Shown here: positions 53,979 to 63,980 of the stretch, one piece after another
Layout of the letters: every line of letters starts with the position of its first letter
Position numbering within the stretch: the first letter of the stretch is position 1
Assembly: GCA_910577835.1 (NCBI GenBank)
Contig: CAJTOU010000003.1
Location: forward strand, 1 to 64,000
Source: an uncultured Lachnospiraceae bacterium
Lineage (GTDB): Bacteria; Bacillota_A; Clostridia; Lachnospirales; Lachnospiraceae
Direction: 5' to 3'
Length of the DNA: 64,000 bases
The notes under the pieces: model-generated
The model's database searches: none
Told to the model about the DNA's origin: nothing
What the model saw: the letters and a program-made list of their open reading frames with translations, nothing else
Position numbers and translations under genes: made by a program

Positions 53979-54755
53979 ATGCATATGATGTGTTTGAAAA
54001 TGTCTGATGTGAAAGAAAAAACGGGTTTTTGGAAAAGCATACCCCGCGACAAAAAGTTTCTTATGATAGTTCTGGCAGGCTTTATGCTTCTTATTTTCGA
54101 CCAGCATATTACATGCCCCTGGCTGAATGGCATATATCCGTCATTTCGGCAGTATACCGGACTTACCAGTGATGAATTTCAGCTTTATACCTTAAATTAT
54201 CTGTTTGGAATGAAGGCAAATATTTACAGTTATGCAGAAGGTCCAAAAGGCATTGGAGAAATGGCATACAATATCAAAATTGATATTTTTCCGGATTTGT
54301 TAGGCTATATCTTGATTGCCATTGGTTTAAAGAAGCTTTCTGGCAAAACCAGAATATTTAACATTGCAGTAATGACATCAGGAATCGCCATACTTCTCTA
54401 TATAGGAACAAGAGTTCTTCCGTTTATCTTTAACGGTCAGCAGCTCAGTCACATCTGCTTTTGGGCAATTATTGCGCAGTTTGGTATAGAGGTCTGTATA
54501 GGCTATATGTTTGTCTATGGCCTGTGTGACCTGCTGTCAGGTTATCAGTATGTCAGAGACAGAAAAGCAATTGTACTGTCATGGTTTACCACGGTAATTT
54601 TAAATGCGGTCGTTACGATACTGACATGGATGTCATGGTTTTTAAATCCGATGTTCTACACTTTTTACAATATGTTTGATTTGGCGGTGAATCTCCTGTT
54701 TTTCTATTTTATATTTAAGAACAGAGACTATATTTTGGGATATAAAAAGGCATGA
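53979..54755 (+). CDS. Polytopic membrane protein, paralogue 1
   Basis: A 258-residue protein with about six membrane segments. The pattern DIFPDLLGYILIAIGLKKLSGKTR recurs in the next gene as DIFFNPLGYFLMFLGLAFISG, so the two are tandem paralogues. No substrate-binding motif is recognised. An ATG at 53979 or the in-frame ATGs just after (53982, 54000) are possible. It leads a run of four same-strand genes up to a GGDEF protein. Confidence 0.75.
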   Translation: MHMMCLKMSDVKEKTGFWKSIPRDKKFLMIVLAGFMLLIFDQHITCPWLNGIYPSFRQYTGLTSDEFQLYTLNYLFGMKANIYSYAEGPKGIGEMAYNIKIDIFPDLLGYILIAIGLKKLSGKTRIFNIAVMTSGIAILLYIGTRVLPFIFNGQQLSHICFWAIIAQFGIEVCIGYMFVYGLCDLLSGYQYVRDRKAIVLSWFTTVILNAVVTILTWMSWFLNPMFYTFYNMFDLAVNLLFFYFIFKNRDYILGYKKA

Positions 54756-54775
54756 TTTGATGGGAGATGAATAAT

Positions 54776-55444
54776 ATGAACAGTAAAAAAATCAGAGTTT
54801 ACCTTTTTGTTGTGGGACTCGTGATTACCGGACTTCATTTTCCGATAAACACCGGTCTTGATTATGGATTTCAGTTTGGTGTCAATGAAGGTGTCGCAAA
54901 GGGTATCAATACCTATTTTCTGGAGGCATTAATCGGTGAACAGCTTCGAGTGGATATTTTCTTTAATCCTCTTGGCTATTTTTTGATGTTTCTGGGACTT
55001 GCCTTTATCAGTGGATATGGAAAATGTATTCGAAATGCGAAAATCTTTACGGCAGCAGGCTGCGTCATCAGTATTGTTCGTCTGCTGCTGCCGTTTGTGC
55101 TTTCTCAGTATCAGCTTTTACAGCCTTTGATTTTTCTGATTGCCGCAGAGATATTCTGTATGGCGGTTATTCTGTATTCTTTTATGGTGGCATGCAAAAA
55201 ACAAATAGACAATTATCTTTATATGGAAGTAGGAAAAGACCTTATCTTCGGCATGGAAATATATGCCTTTGCTGAAGCCGCCAGTTATATTATTCTGCCG
55301 TTTGCAGCGCTATATATTTACTTTGCACGGGGAGCATATGTACTGGTCAGAGTTCTTTCCTGTCTGGCGATATTATATTATGCTTTTAAGGTTTTAAAAT
55401 ATACAAAGCAGCTTGACCTTTTTGAAGAAAATGAGAAAAAATAA
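54776..55444 (+). CDS. Polytopic membrane protein, paralogue 2
   Basis: A 222-residue protein with about six membrane segments, related to the protein before it over the second membrane segment (IFFNPLGYFLMFLG). The ATG at 54776 is preferred because GGGAG lies 9 bases upstream; the ATG at 54767 abuts that site. Function unknown. Separated from the following NusG-II gene by a few bases. Confidence 0.75.
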   Translation: MNSKKIRVYLFVVGLVITGLHFPINTGLDYGFQFGVNEGVAKGINTYFLEALIGEQLRVDIFFNPLGYFLMFLGLAFISGYGKCIRNAKIFTAAGCVISIVRLLLPFVLSQYQLLQPLIFLIAAEIFCMAVILYSFMVACKKQIDNYLYMEVGKDLIFGMEIYAFAEAASYIILPFAALYIYFARGAYVLVRVLSCLAILYYAFKVLKYTKQLDLFEENEKK

Positions 55445-55454
55445 AGAGAATGGC

Positions 55455-55856
55455 ATGAAAAAAAGAAAAGAATACAAGACAATTCTGATTTTATGTGTTA
55501 TAATAGCAGCAGTATTAAGTGCATCGCTGGCAGCGATTCTGCTGTCACGGCGGAATACGGCAAAAAATAAATATGCAAATATCTATCAGGATGGAAATCT
55601 TATCCATACGATTGATTTAACTGCGGTAAAACAGCCATATACATTTACAATAGAAGGAAAAAACGGCGCGGAAAATGTAATCGAGGTCCGAAAAGGAGAG
55701 ATAGGGATAAGTTCTGCAAGCTGTCCGGACCATGTATGCGTAAAAATGGGGTTTATCAGTACCGGAGCAATACCAGTTACCTGTCTGCCGAATCATATCG
55801 TAATAGAGATAGGGAATACCGCAGATAATGATATGCCGGATGGAGTTGCTTATTGA
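55455..55856 (+). CDS. NusG-domain-II-containing protein
   Basis: A 133-residue bitopic protein. One N-terminal membrane helix (ILILCVIIAAVLSASLAAIL) precedes an outside NusG-II-like beta domain. The conserved block CPDHVCVKMGFI and the CLPN loop give the two cysteines common in this family. Members usually lie near ApbE/FMN transferase or electron-transfer genes; here a GGDEF gene follows and overlaps its stop codon by one base. Role unknown. Confidence 0.8.
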   Translation: MKKRKEYKTILILCVIIAAVLSASLAAILLSRRNTAKNKYANIYQDGNLIHTIDLTAVKQPYTFTIEGKNGAENVIEVRKGEIGISSASCPDHVCVKMGFISTGAIPVTCLPNHIVIEIGNTADNDMPDGVAY

Positions 55857-57826
55857 TGATAAACGAAGATGAAATAGAGAGAAGTTATAAAAATGAGGTA
55901 GCGGCAGTGGAAAAAAGTAAGGAATCGGATAATCTGTCGGCACAGATGGACTATCTTACAGGTTTTTTAAACAGAAGAGGTTTGTACGAATATTTTGATA
56001 CTCTGGGGGAAGATGTAAATATTAATTTCATGTTTCTTGATATTGATAATTTCAAGGGTGTAAATGATACATACGGTCATGCCATGGGCGATAAGCTGCT
56101 TGTCGGAGTGAGCCGGATGATAAAAAAGAAGATAGGGGATTCACTTCTGGCAAGAATCGGCGGTGATGAGTTTGTTATTATGCCAGTGCCGGAGATGTCT
56201 GAGCAGGAAGCCGCCGAAATGGCGCAGAACATTATTAATTCTGTCAATGATATTGAAATCAGTTTTGAGATAAAATCCATTATTTCTTTCAGTATCGGGA
56301 TTGTAATGGACCAGAAGAAATCTATGGGACTTGATACCATTATGCCAAAATGTGATGCCGCCATGTATGAAGCGAAACGGAGGGGAAAAAACGGCTATGT
56401 TCTGTACAGCACAATTGAAAATATTTTTGAAATGAAACAGACAATCGACAGGGACAAGACAAGAGCACTGCAGAATGGGGAATTTGAAGTTAAATTTATT
56501 CCAGTAATGAATATTTCTTCCTTTTCAATCGTCTGTTCGCAAGCATATGTTGTGTGGAACAGAAAAGATACCGTTTACAGAGAAGAACTGTTTAAAGAGT
56601 TTTTTGAGGAAAACGGATTTATTATTGAACTGGAAAATTATGTGTTTGAGCAGCTCTGCCGCCTGATTTCACAGGAAAAAGAATTGAAGATAAGAAAGAT
56701 ACCGATTATTTTTACAACATCTTCAATTAATATAAACAGAATTAACTATGCGGATGAGCTGTTAAAAATAGCAGATAAATACGGAATTTCTTCCGAAAAC
56801 TTTGTAATACAGCTTGAACGTATCAATGAAAGAATAGATATACGCAGAATTCAGAGCTTTTTTAGAAGACTGAAGGCAGCAGGATTTGCCACAGCGATTC
56901 ACGATTTCGGCAGTGGTGGTTCGTCGATTATGATTATTAAAGATATTCCATTAGATTATGTAGGAATTGGAAAAAATATTACTGACAATCTGCTCAGGGA
57001 AAGAAAAGACAGCCTGTTTGTAAAAAATATTCTTTCCCTGATTAATGATTTGAATCTGGAGACTGTGGTGGATGGAATCGATGATTCCACAGAGGTAAAA
57101 TATCTGATTTCCTATGGATGTACCTTCGGCAGCGGCAGGCTTTTTTCCGATGAATTAAGCTATCAGGAATATCGGGAATTTGCCGAAAGGAATATACCGG
57201 ATTCCCTGAAAAGCATCCGTTTTCGATTTGCAGATACTCTTTCTGATGAAACAGGCCGCTATCAGGGGAGGTTTTTGGGAGAAGGAAGCCCACAGTTTGT
57301 CTATGACGAATATATGAAAAGAAATGTTCTGTATCTTCCGGGAGGCAAAATGATGACCAATGTGATAGAGCTTCCGGCGGAATTAATGGATAATACTAGT
57401 TATTCCATTGTCATTAAATACAAAATGAATGAATTGACAGACTGGTCCTCTCTTTTGTATATAATGTATGACAATGGCTTTATGTCATTTATGCCATATG
57501 CGTGGACAGGAATTTCCATGTACAGGATAAAGGATGATATGGAGGAAGACGGCTGGAATGATGCGCTTGGAACCATGTCAAATATGGAATGGCATACGGC
57601 GGTTCTGACTTACAGTCATAAAAATGAAATGTCCAGACTTTATATGGATGGCAAGGACAGTGGTTTTCGGGATAAGGTGCTGACTCTTGTTTCTCCGAGA
57701 CGGCTGATTATCGGCGGAGATGTGTATGCACATTCCTGTGAAGGGTATATTGCAGAGCTGAGATTTTATGATTATGTTTTAAATAAAAAGGATATTGAAG
57801 CCTGTTTTGGAGAACAAAGGATTTGA
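55856..57826 (+). CDS. GGDEF/degenerate-EAL protein with C-terminal LamG-like domain
   Basis: A 656-residue protein with no membrane helix or signal peptide. The GGDEF domain (about residues 30-195) has an intact GGDEF motif at residues 102-106, so diguanylate cyclase activity is likely. The EAL domain (about 215-455) has lost its key residues: the EAL position reads QAY and the usual DDFGTGYSS reads HDFGSGGSS, so it is probably a regulatory or binding domain. The last ~190 residues are a LamG/concanavalin-like beta-sandwich, usually found outside the cell. Overlaps the NusG-II stop codon. Confidence 0.85.
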   Translation: MINEDEIERSYKNEVAAVEKSKESDNLSAQMDYLTGFLNRRGLYEYFDTLGEDVNINFMFLDIDNFKGVNDTYGHAMGDKLLVGVSRMIKKKIGDSLLARIGGDEFVIMPVPEMSEQEAAEMAQNIINSVNDIEISFEIKSIISFSIGIVMDQKKSMGLDTIMPKCDAAMYEAKRRGKNGYVLYSTIENIFEMKQTIDRDKTRALQNGEFEVKFIPVMNISSFSIVCSQAYVVWNRKDTVYREELFKEFFEENGFIIELENYVFEQLCRLISQEKELKIRKIPIIFTTSSININRINYADELLKIADKYGISSENFVIQLERINERIDIRRIQSFFRRLKAAGFATAIHDFGSGGSSIMIIKDIPLDYVGIGKNITDNLLRERKDSLFVKNILSLINDLNLETVVDGIDDSTEVKYLISYGCTFGSGRLFSDELSYQEYREFAERNIPDSLKSIRFRFADTLSDETGRYQGRFLGEGSPQFVYDEYMKRNVLYLPGGKMMTNVIELPAELMDNTSYSIVIKYKMNELTDWSSLLYIMYDNGFMSFMPYAWTGISMYRIKDDMEEDGWNDALGTMSNMEWHTAVLTYSHKNEMSRLYMDGKDSGFRDKVLTLVSPRRLIIGGDVYAHSCEGYIAELRFYDYVLNKKDIEACFGEQRI

Positions 57827-57895
57827 TTGATGTCGCAAACACTTTATTTTGAAAGACAGAATGAAGTATAAAAATAATAGAAGGAGATTTTCGTA

Positions 57896-60800
57896 ATGTT
57901 ATATGAAAAGGTTTCCGCAGATATGAATTTTGTGGAAAGAGAAAAAAAGACAGAAAAGTTCTGGAAGGAAAACAGAATTTTTGAAAAAAGCATGGAGAAC
58001 AGAGAAGGCAGACCTTCTTATACCTTTTATGACGGACCGCCGACGGCAAATGGAAAGCCTCATATCGGACATGTGCTTACACGTGTAATTAAAGATATGA
58101 TTCCAAGATACAGAACCATGAAAGGCTATATGGTTCCACGCAAAGCCGGTTGGGATACACATGGACTTCCGGTGGAGCTTGAGGTGGAAAAGCTGCTTGG
58201 ACTGGATGGCAAAGACCAGATAGAAAATTACGGAATTGAGCCTTTTGTAAAAAAGTGTAAGGAATCGGTATGGAAATACAAAGGCATGTGGGAGGATTTT
58301 TCAGGAACTGTCGGCTTCTGGGCAGATATGGAGCACCCGTATGTCACTTATGAAGATGACTATATTGAATCTGAGTGGTGGGCATTAAAGCAGATATGGG
58401 AGAAAAAGCTTCTATATAAAGGATTTAAAATTGTCCCTTATTGCCCAAGATGCGGTACTCCGCTTTCCAGTCAGGAGGTTGCTCAGGGTTATAAGGATGT
58501 GAAAGAGCGTTCCGCAATTGCAAGATTTAAAGTAAAAGATGAAGAGGCATATATTCTCGCATGGACCACTACACCGTGGACGCTTCCGTCAAATGTGGCG
58601 CTCTGTGTAAACCCGAAGGAGGAATATGCAAAGGTAAAGGCGGCAGACGGCTATACCTACTATATGGCAAAGGCGCTTCTTGACACTGTACTTGGAAAAC
58701 TGGCAGTAAAGGCAGATTCAGAAAATGGCGTGAATATGCCGGCATATGAAATACTGGAATCTTATATCGGAAAAGATTTGGAATATAAGGAATATGAGCC
58801 TCTGTTTGACTATGCGGTAGAAACCTGTAAAAAACAGGAGAAAAAGGCATTTTATGTTGTCTGCGACGAATATGTCACTTTGACAGACGGTACAGGTGTT
58901 GTGCATATCGCGCCGGCATTTGGTGAAGATGATAATAAAGTGGGGAGAAAGTATGACCTCCCGTTTGTACAGCTTGTAAACAGCAAGGGCGAAATGACTT
59001 CTGAAACTGCATATTCAGGGGTGTTCTGCAAGAAGGCAGACCCTATGATACTTACAGACCTTGACAAAGCAGGACTGTTATTTGACGCTCCAAAGTTTGA
59101 GCACAGCTATCCGCACTGCTGGAGATGTGATACTCCTCTTATTTATTACGCAAGAGAGTCATGGTTTATCAAGATGACTGCGGTAAAACAGGAGTTAATC
59201 AAAAATAATAATACAATCAACTGGATACCGGAATCTATCGGTACAGGGCGTTTTGGCAACTGGCTGGAAAACGTGCAGGACTGGGGTGTTTCGAGAAACC
59301 GTTACTGGGGAACTCCTATGAATATCTGGGAATGTGAGTGCGGCTGCCAGCATGCAATAGGCAGCAGGCAGGAGCTTGCCGAGATGAGCGGCAATCCGGA
59401 TTCGGCATCTCTGGAGCTGCACAGACCATATATTGACGAGGTGACGATTCGATGTCCAAAATGTGGAAAGGATATGCACAGAATACCGGAGGTAATTGAC
59501 TGCTGGTTTGATTCAGGCGCCATGCCTTTCGCACAGCATCATTATCCATTCGAGAATAAAGAGTTATTTGAACAGCAGTTTCCGGCAGATTTTATCTCTG
59601 AGGCAGTAGACCAGACCAGAGGGTGGTTCTATACGCTTCTGGCAGAGTCTACCCTGCTGTTTGACAGGGCTCCGTATAAAAATGTAATTGTACTTGGACA
59701 CGTTCAGGATGAAAATGGTCAGAAAATGAGCAAGTCAAAGGGAAATGCAGTTGACCCGTTCGATGCTTTAAAAACACACGGCGCAGATGCAATCCGCTGG
59801 TATTTTTATATTAACAGCGCTCCATGGCTGCCGAACCGGTTTCATGACAAGGCAGTGACAGAGGGACAGAGAAAGTTTATGGGAACTCTGTGGAATACCT
59901 ATGCATTTTATGTATTGTATGCAAATATAGACGAATTTAACCCTCTGAATTATACGTTGGAATATAAAAAGCTTTCCGTTATGGATAAATGGCTGCTGTC
60001 AAGATTGCATACCGTGATTAATGAGGTAGATGAAAATCTTGAGAAATACAGAATACCGGAGGCGGCAAGAGCTTTGCAGGATTTTGTTGACGAGATGAGC
60101 AACTGGTATGTAAGGCGTTCCAGAGAGCGTTTCTGGGCAAAGGGAATGGAGCAGGATAAAATAAATGCCTATATGACGTTATATACGGCGCTTGTGGAGA
60201 TTTCAAAGGCAGCAGCTCCGATGATTCCGTTTATGACAGAGGAAATCTATCAGAATCTCGTCAGAAGTGTTGATAAAAATGCTCTGGAGAGTATTCATCT
60301 GTGCGATTTTCCAGAGTCAGACGAGAACTGGATAGATGAGGAGCTTGAAGCAAATATGAAAAAGGTGCTTGATATTGTAGTTCTGGGCCGCGCCTGCCGG
60401 AATGAATCCAATATCAAAAACCGTCAGCCGATTGGAAAGATGTATGTCAAAGCAGATTATGACCTGCCTGATTTTTATAAGGATATTATTACAGATGAAT
60501 TAAATGTAAAGAAGATAGAATTTACAGAAGACGTCAGAAGCTTTACCACCTATATTTTCAAACCGCAGTTAAAAACGGTAGGCCCAAAATATGGAAAGCA
60601 GCTTGGGGCAATTAAGAATTATTTGTCTGCGCTGGATGGCAATGAGGCAATGGATGAGCTTGAAGCAAATCAGGTACTTAAGTTTACCGCCGGCGATATG
60701 GAAGTAGAGCTTGCAAAAGAGGATTTGCTGATTGAAATGACTCAGAGTGAGGGCTATGTATCACAAAATGACCATGGCATTACCGTGGTTCTGGATACAA

Positions 60801-61072
60801 ATCTTACACCGGAGCTGCTGGAAGAGGGATTTGTCAGAGAGATTATCAGCAAGGTACAGACTATGAGAAAAGAGGCAGGCTTTGAAGTAATGGACAAAAT
60901 CGCACTTTATGTCGATAAAAATGAAGCGGTATCAGATATTATTCAGAAAAACAGAGAAGAAATTCAATCTGAAGTATTGGCAAATAACGTCATTTTTGGT
61001 AAAATAAACGGGTATCACAAAGAATGGAACATCAACGGTGAAAATGTCGAGCTTGGTGTCGAAAAGCAATAA
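57896..61072 (+). CDS. ileS: Isoleucyl-tRNA synthetase, long (type 2) form
   Basis: A 1,058-residue class I synthetase charging tRNA(Ile). HIGH lies at H56-H59 and KMSKS at 610-614; the tryptophan-rich CWRCDTPL and CYW-type editing/zinc blocks are seen between. The length and blocks such as FPADFISEAVDQTRGWFYTL match the eukaryote-like type found in many gut Firmicutes, which is often less sensitive to mupirocin than the ~940-residue type. Starts at ATG after AGAAGGAG. No T-box leader in the 70-base gap. Confidence 0.96.
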   Translation: MLYEKVSADMNFVEREKKTEKFWKENRIFEKSMENREGRPSYTFYDGPPTANGKPHIGHVLTRVIKDMIPRYRTMKGYMVPRKAGWDTHGLPVELEVEKLLGLDGKDQIENYGIEPFVKKCKESVWKYKGMWEDFSGTVGFWADMEHPYVTYEDDYIESEWWALKQIWEKKLLYKGFKIVPYCPRCGTPLSSQEVAQGYKDVKERSAIARFKVKDEEAYILAWTTTPWTLPSNVALCVNPKEEYAKVKAADGYTYYMAKALLDTVLGKLAVKADSENGVNMPAYEILESYIGKDLEYKEYEPLFDYAVETCKKQEKKAFYVVCDEYVTLTDGTGVVHIAPAFGEDDNKVGRKYDLPFVQLVNSKGEMTSETAYSGVFCKKADPMILTDLDKAGLLFDAPKFEHSYPHCWRCDTPLIYYARESWFIKMTAVKQELIKNNNTINWIPESIGTGRFGNWLENVQDWGVSRNRYWGTPMNIWECECGCQHAIGSRQELAEMSGNPDSASLELHRPYIDEVTIRCPKCGKDMHRIPEVIDCWFDSGAMPFAQHHYPFENKELFEQQFPADFISEAVDQTRGWFYTLLAESTLLFDRAPYKNVIVLGHVQDENGQKMSKSKGNAVDPFDALKTHGADAIRWYFYINSAPWLPNRFHDKAVTEGQRKFMGTLWNTYAFYVLYANIDEFNPLNYTLEYKKLSVMDKWLLSRLHTVINEVDENLEKYRIPEAARALQDFVDEMSNWYVRRSRERFWAKGMEQDKINAYMTLYTALVEISKAAAPMIPFMTEEIYQNLVRSVDKNALESIHLCDFPESDENWIDEELEANMKKVLDIVVLGRACRNESNIKNRQPIGKMYVKADYDLPDFYKDIITDELNVKKIEFTEDVRSFTTYIFKPQLKTVGPKYGKQLGAIKNYLSALDGNEAMDELEANQVLKFTAGDMEVELAKEDLLIEMTQSEGYVSQNDHGITVVLDTNLTPELLEEGFVREIISKVQTMRKEAGFEVMDKIALYVDKNEAVSDIIQKNREEIQSEVLANNVIFGKINGYHKEWNINGENVELGVEKQ

Positions 61073-61086
61073 GGCAGGAGGTATTT

Positions 61087-63546
61087 ATGTCAGAAAATGG
61101 AAAATTCTCAAAGGAAGAATTTAAGAAAGAGGTCAGGGATTACGTAAAGGTCGTATCCAGAAAAACAATGGAGGAGGCAACACAGCTTGATATTTACAAG
61201 GGCGTTGCCTATGGATTAAAGGATTATATTATAGACCAGTGGATTGCCACACATAAGGAATATGAGCAGAAAGATGTAAAGACTGTTTATTATCTTTCCA
61301 TGGAATTCCTTACAGGGCGTGCACTTGGGAATATTATTATCAATCTGGCTGCATGTAAGGAAATTAAAGAAGCAATCGAGGAAATGGGACTGGATTTGAA
61401 TGTAATTGAGGACCAGGAACCAGATGCAGCACTTGGAAACGGAGGCCTTGGAAGACTGGCAGCATGTTTTCTTGATTCACTTGCTACTCTTGGATATCCG
61501 GCATATGGCTGTGGAATCCGTTACAGATATGGTATGTTTAAGCAACAGATTGTAGACGGATATCAGGTAGAAGTACCGGACGAGTGGTTAAAAGATGGAA
61601 ATCCATTTGAGGTAAGAAGAGACGAGTATACCTGTGAAATCAAGTTTGGCGGTTATACCAAATGGATTACGGGCACAGATGGAAGAGAAAGAGTTGTTCA
61701 GGACGGATATCGTTCTGTTAAGGCGATTCCTTACGACCTTCCGATTGTGGGATATGGCAATAATGTAGTAAATACACTCAGAATATGGGATGCAGAGCCG
61801 GTTCAGCGTTTTATGCTTGATTCCTTTAATAAAGGTGATTATATTAAGGCAACAGAGGAAGAATCACTGGCTAAGAATATTGTAGAGGTGCTGTATCCAT
61901 GTGATGACCATTATTCAGGAAAAGAATTAAGACTGAAACAGCAGTATTTCTTTGTATCTGCAAGCGTACAGACAGCCATTAAGAAATATCTGGACAATCA
62001 TGAGGATATTAAAAAGCTGCCGGAAAAAGTTGTGTTCCAGTTAAATGATACACATCCGACGATTTGTGTGGCAGAGCTTATGAGGCTTCTGATTGATGAA
62101 TATGATTTGACATGGGATGAGGCATGGAAGGTAACAACAGAATGCTGTGCATATACCAATCATACAATTATGGCCGAAGCTCTTGAAAAGTGGCCAATAG
62201 AGCTGTTTTCCAAGCTTCTTCCGAGATGTTATCAGATTATTGAGGAAATTAACAGAAGATTCCAGCTTGAAATTTCTCAAAAATATCCGGGCAATCAGGA
62301 TAAGCAGAAAAAAATGGCGATTATCTATGATGGTCAGGTGAAGATGGCAAATCTCGCTATCTATGCAGGATTTTCTGTAAACGGTGTGGCAAGACTTCAC
62401 ACAGAGATTCTAAAGAATCAGGAATTGAAGGATTTCTATGAGATGATGCCGCAGAAGTTTAACAATAAGACAAACGGTATTACACAGAGAAGATTCCTTC
62501 TGCATGGCAATCCGCTGCTTGCAGACTGGGTGACAGATAAAATCGGTTCGGAATGGATTACAGATTTAAGTCAGATTAATAAGCTTGCTATTTATGCGGA
62601 TGATGCAAAATGTCAGGCTGAGTTTATGAATATCAAGTATCAGAACAAGTTAAGACTTGCAAAATATATTAAAGAAAATAATGGAATTGACGTAGACCCG
62701 CGCTCAATTTTTGATGTTCAGGTTAAGAGACTTCATGAATATAAGAGACAGCTCTTAAATATTCTTCATGTCATGTATCTTTATAATCAGATTAAGGAGC
62801 ATCCGGATATGGACTTCTATCCTAGAACCTTTATCTTTGGTGCAAAGGCAGCCGCAGGATACAGAAGAGCAAAGCTGACCATTAAACTGATTAACAGTGT
62901 GGCAGATGTGGTAAATAATGATAAATCTATTAATGGAAAGATTAAAGTGGTATTTATTGAGAATTACCGTGTGTCAAATGCAGAGTGGATATTTGCCGCA
63001 TCAGATGTCAGCGAGCAGATTTCCACAGCCAGCAAGGAGGCATCCGGTACAGGTAATATGAAGTTTATGCTGAATGGTGCGCTTACACTTGGAACAATGG
63101 ACGGCGCAAATGTTGAGATTGTAGAAGAGGTTGGCGCAGAGTATGCATTTATCTTTGGATTGTCTTCCGATGAGGTCATTAACTATGAGCAGAATGGCGG
63201 ATATGACCCAATGGAAATCTTCAACAGTAATATGGATATCAGAAAGGTTCTTATGCAGTTAATTAATGGTACCTATGCTCCGGATGATTCAGAAAGATTC
63301 CGTGAGATTTATGATTCACTGCTGACGAACAAATATGGAAGACCTGATGTTTACTTTATCTTAAAGGATTTTGTTTCTTATGCAGAGGCTCAGAAGAAGG
63401 TGGAAGAGGCATATAAAAACGAGGCTGGATGGGCAAAATCAGCGATTTTGAACACGGCGAATGTAGGAAAGTTCTCATCAGACAGAACAATTGAGGAATA
63501 TGTAAGAGATATCTGGCATTTGGAAAAAGTTCAGGTAGAAATGTAA
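61087..63546 (+). CDS. glgP: Glycogen/maltodextrin phosphorylase
   Basis: An 819-residue phosphorylase releasing glucose-1-phosphate from glycogen. Blocks DEWLKDGNPFEVRRDE, NALGNGGLGRLAACFLDS and the PLP site SGTGNMKFMLNGALTLGT (PLP lysine K659) are diagnostic. Starts at ATG after GGCAGGAGG, 14 bases after ileS, so the two are probably transcribed together. Fits the nearby alpha-glucan GH13 enzyme. Confidence 0.96.
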   Translation: MSENGKFSKEEFKKEVRDYVKVVSRKTMEEATQLDIYKGVAYGLKDYIIDQWIATHKEYEQKDVKTVYYLSMEFLTGRALGNIIINLAACKEIKEAIEEMGLDLNVIEDQEPDAALGNGGLGRLAACFLDSLATLGYPAYGCGIRYRYGMFKQQIVDGYQVEVPDEWLKDGNPFEVRRDEYTCEIKFGGYTKWITGTDGRERVVQDGYRSVKAIPYDLPIVGYGNNVVNTLRIWDAEPVQRFMLDSFNKGDYIKATEEESLAKNIVEVLYPCDDHYSGKELRLKQQYFFVSASVQTAIKKYLDNHEDIKKLPEKVVFQLNDTHPTICVAELMRLLIDEYDLTWDEAWKVTTECCAYTNHTIMAEALEKWPIELFSKLLPRCYQIIEEINRRFQLEISQKYPGNQDKQKKMAIIYDGQVKMANLAIYAGFSVNGVARLHTEILKNQELKDFYEMMPQKFNNKTNGITQRRFLLHGNPLLADWVTDKIGSEWITDLSQINKLAIYADDAKCQAEFMNIKYQNKLRLAKYIKENNGIDVDPRSIFDVQVKRLHEYKRQLLNILHVMYLYNQIKEHPDMDFYPRTFIFGAKAAAGYRRAKLTIKLINSVADVVNNDKSINGKIKVVFIENYRVSNAEWIFAASDVSEQISTASKEASGTGNMKFMLNGALTLGTMDGANVEIVEEVGAEYAFIFGLSSDEVINYEQNGGYDPMEIFNSNMDIRKVLMQLINGTYAPDDSERFREIYDSLLTNKYGRPDVYFILKDFVSYAEAQKKVEEAYKNEAGWAKSAILNTANVGKFSSDRTIEEYVRDIWHLEKVQVEM

Positions 63547-63585
63547 AAGATACAAAAAAGAAAATTTTATAGTTTGATTGCAGAA

Positions 63586-63632
63586 TGCTGTCGTATAAAT
63601 TGTGTTTGATGAATTTGTACGACAGTATTTTT
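63586..63632 (+). terminator. Terminator after glgP
   Basis: CTGTCGTA pairs with TACGACAG around a loop, followed by TATTTTTTG. Confidence 0.88.
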
Positions 63633-63683
63633 TGTTTTATATTATTTTGTCAGTCCAGAATATGTAAAACTGGTGACTCTTAC

Positions 63684-63712
63684 TTGACAAAAAAAGACAA
63701 AAAGTTTATAAT
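63684..63712 (+). promoter_or_regulatory. Consensus sigma-A promoter
   Basis: TTGACA, exactly 17 bases, TATAAT: a perfect match. The transcript would begin near 63719 and run through the structured element at 63744-63821 into the gene starting at 63981. Confidence 0.8.
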
Positions 63713-63743
63713 TAATATAATTTTTAACTAGACGTGCCGATTT

Positions 63744-63821
63744 ATCCCACCACCTTAGAGGCAGTAGTGGTTGAAGCAAGAAGCTCCCACTTCAAAGCGA
63801 AGCTAAGTGGGGGTAGTTCAC
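63744..63821 (+). ncRNA. IS200/IS605-type right end (omega-RNA-like scaffold), no tnpB nearby
   Basis: The sequence ends AAGTGGGGGTAGTTCAC, preceded by a hairpin CCCACTT/AAGTGGG (63786-63811) and, further upstream, a CCAC/GTGG hairpin. This looks like the 3' scaffold of a TnpB guide RNA and element right end as I know it from Clostridia. No tnpB is present in the 200 bases upstream. The bases just after (from 63822) would be the guide. Confidence 0.6.
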
Positions 63822-63980
63822 TATTAAGATAATTATCGTGAAATTGCGAGAAATGAGGGTAGTTGATAACATCGATGTTAATATAAAATAATATTCATAA
63901 AATATATTTTATGAATTTAATAATTTAAAATTACAACATAGAAATATAAATATATAAAATAAATTTAAGGAGAAATGCAA

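Noticed and set aside
57827..57895. T-box leader for ileS
   Set aside because: The 69-base gap is too short and has no T-box consensus; ileS seems to be read from an upstream or internal promoter.
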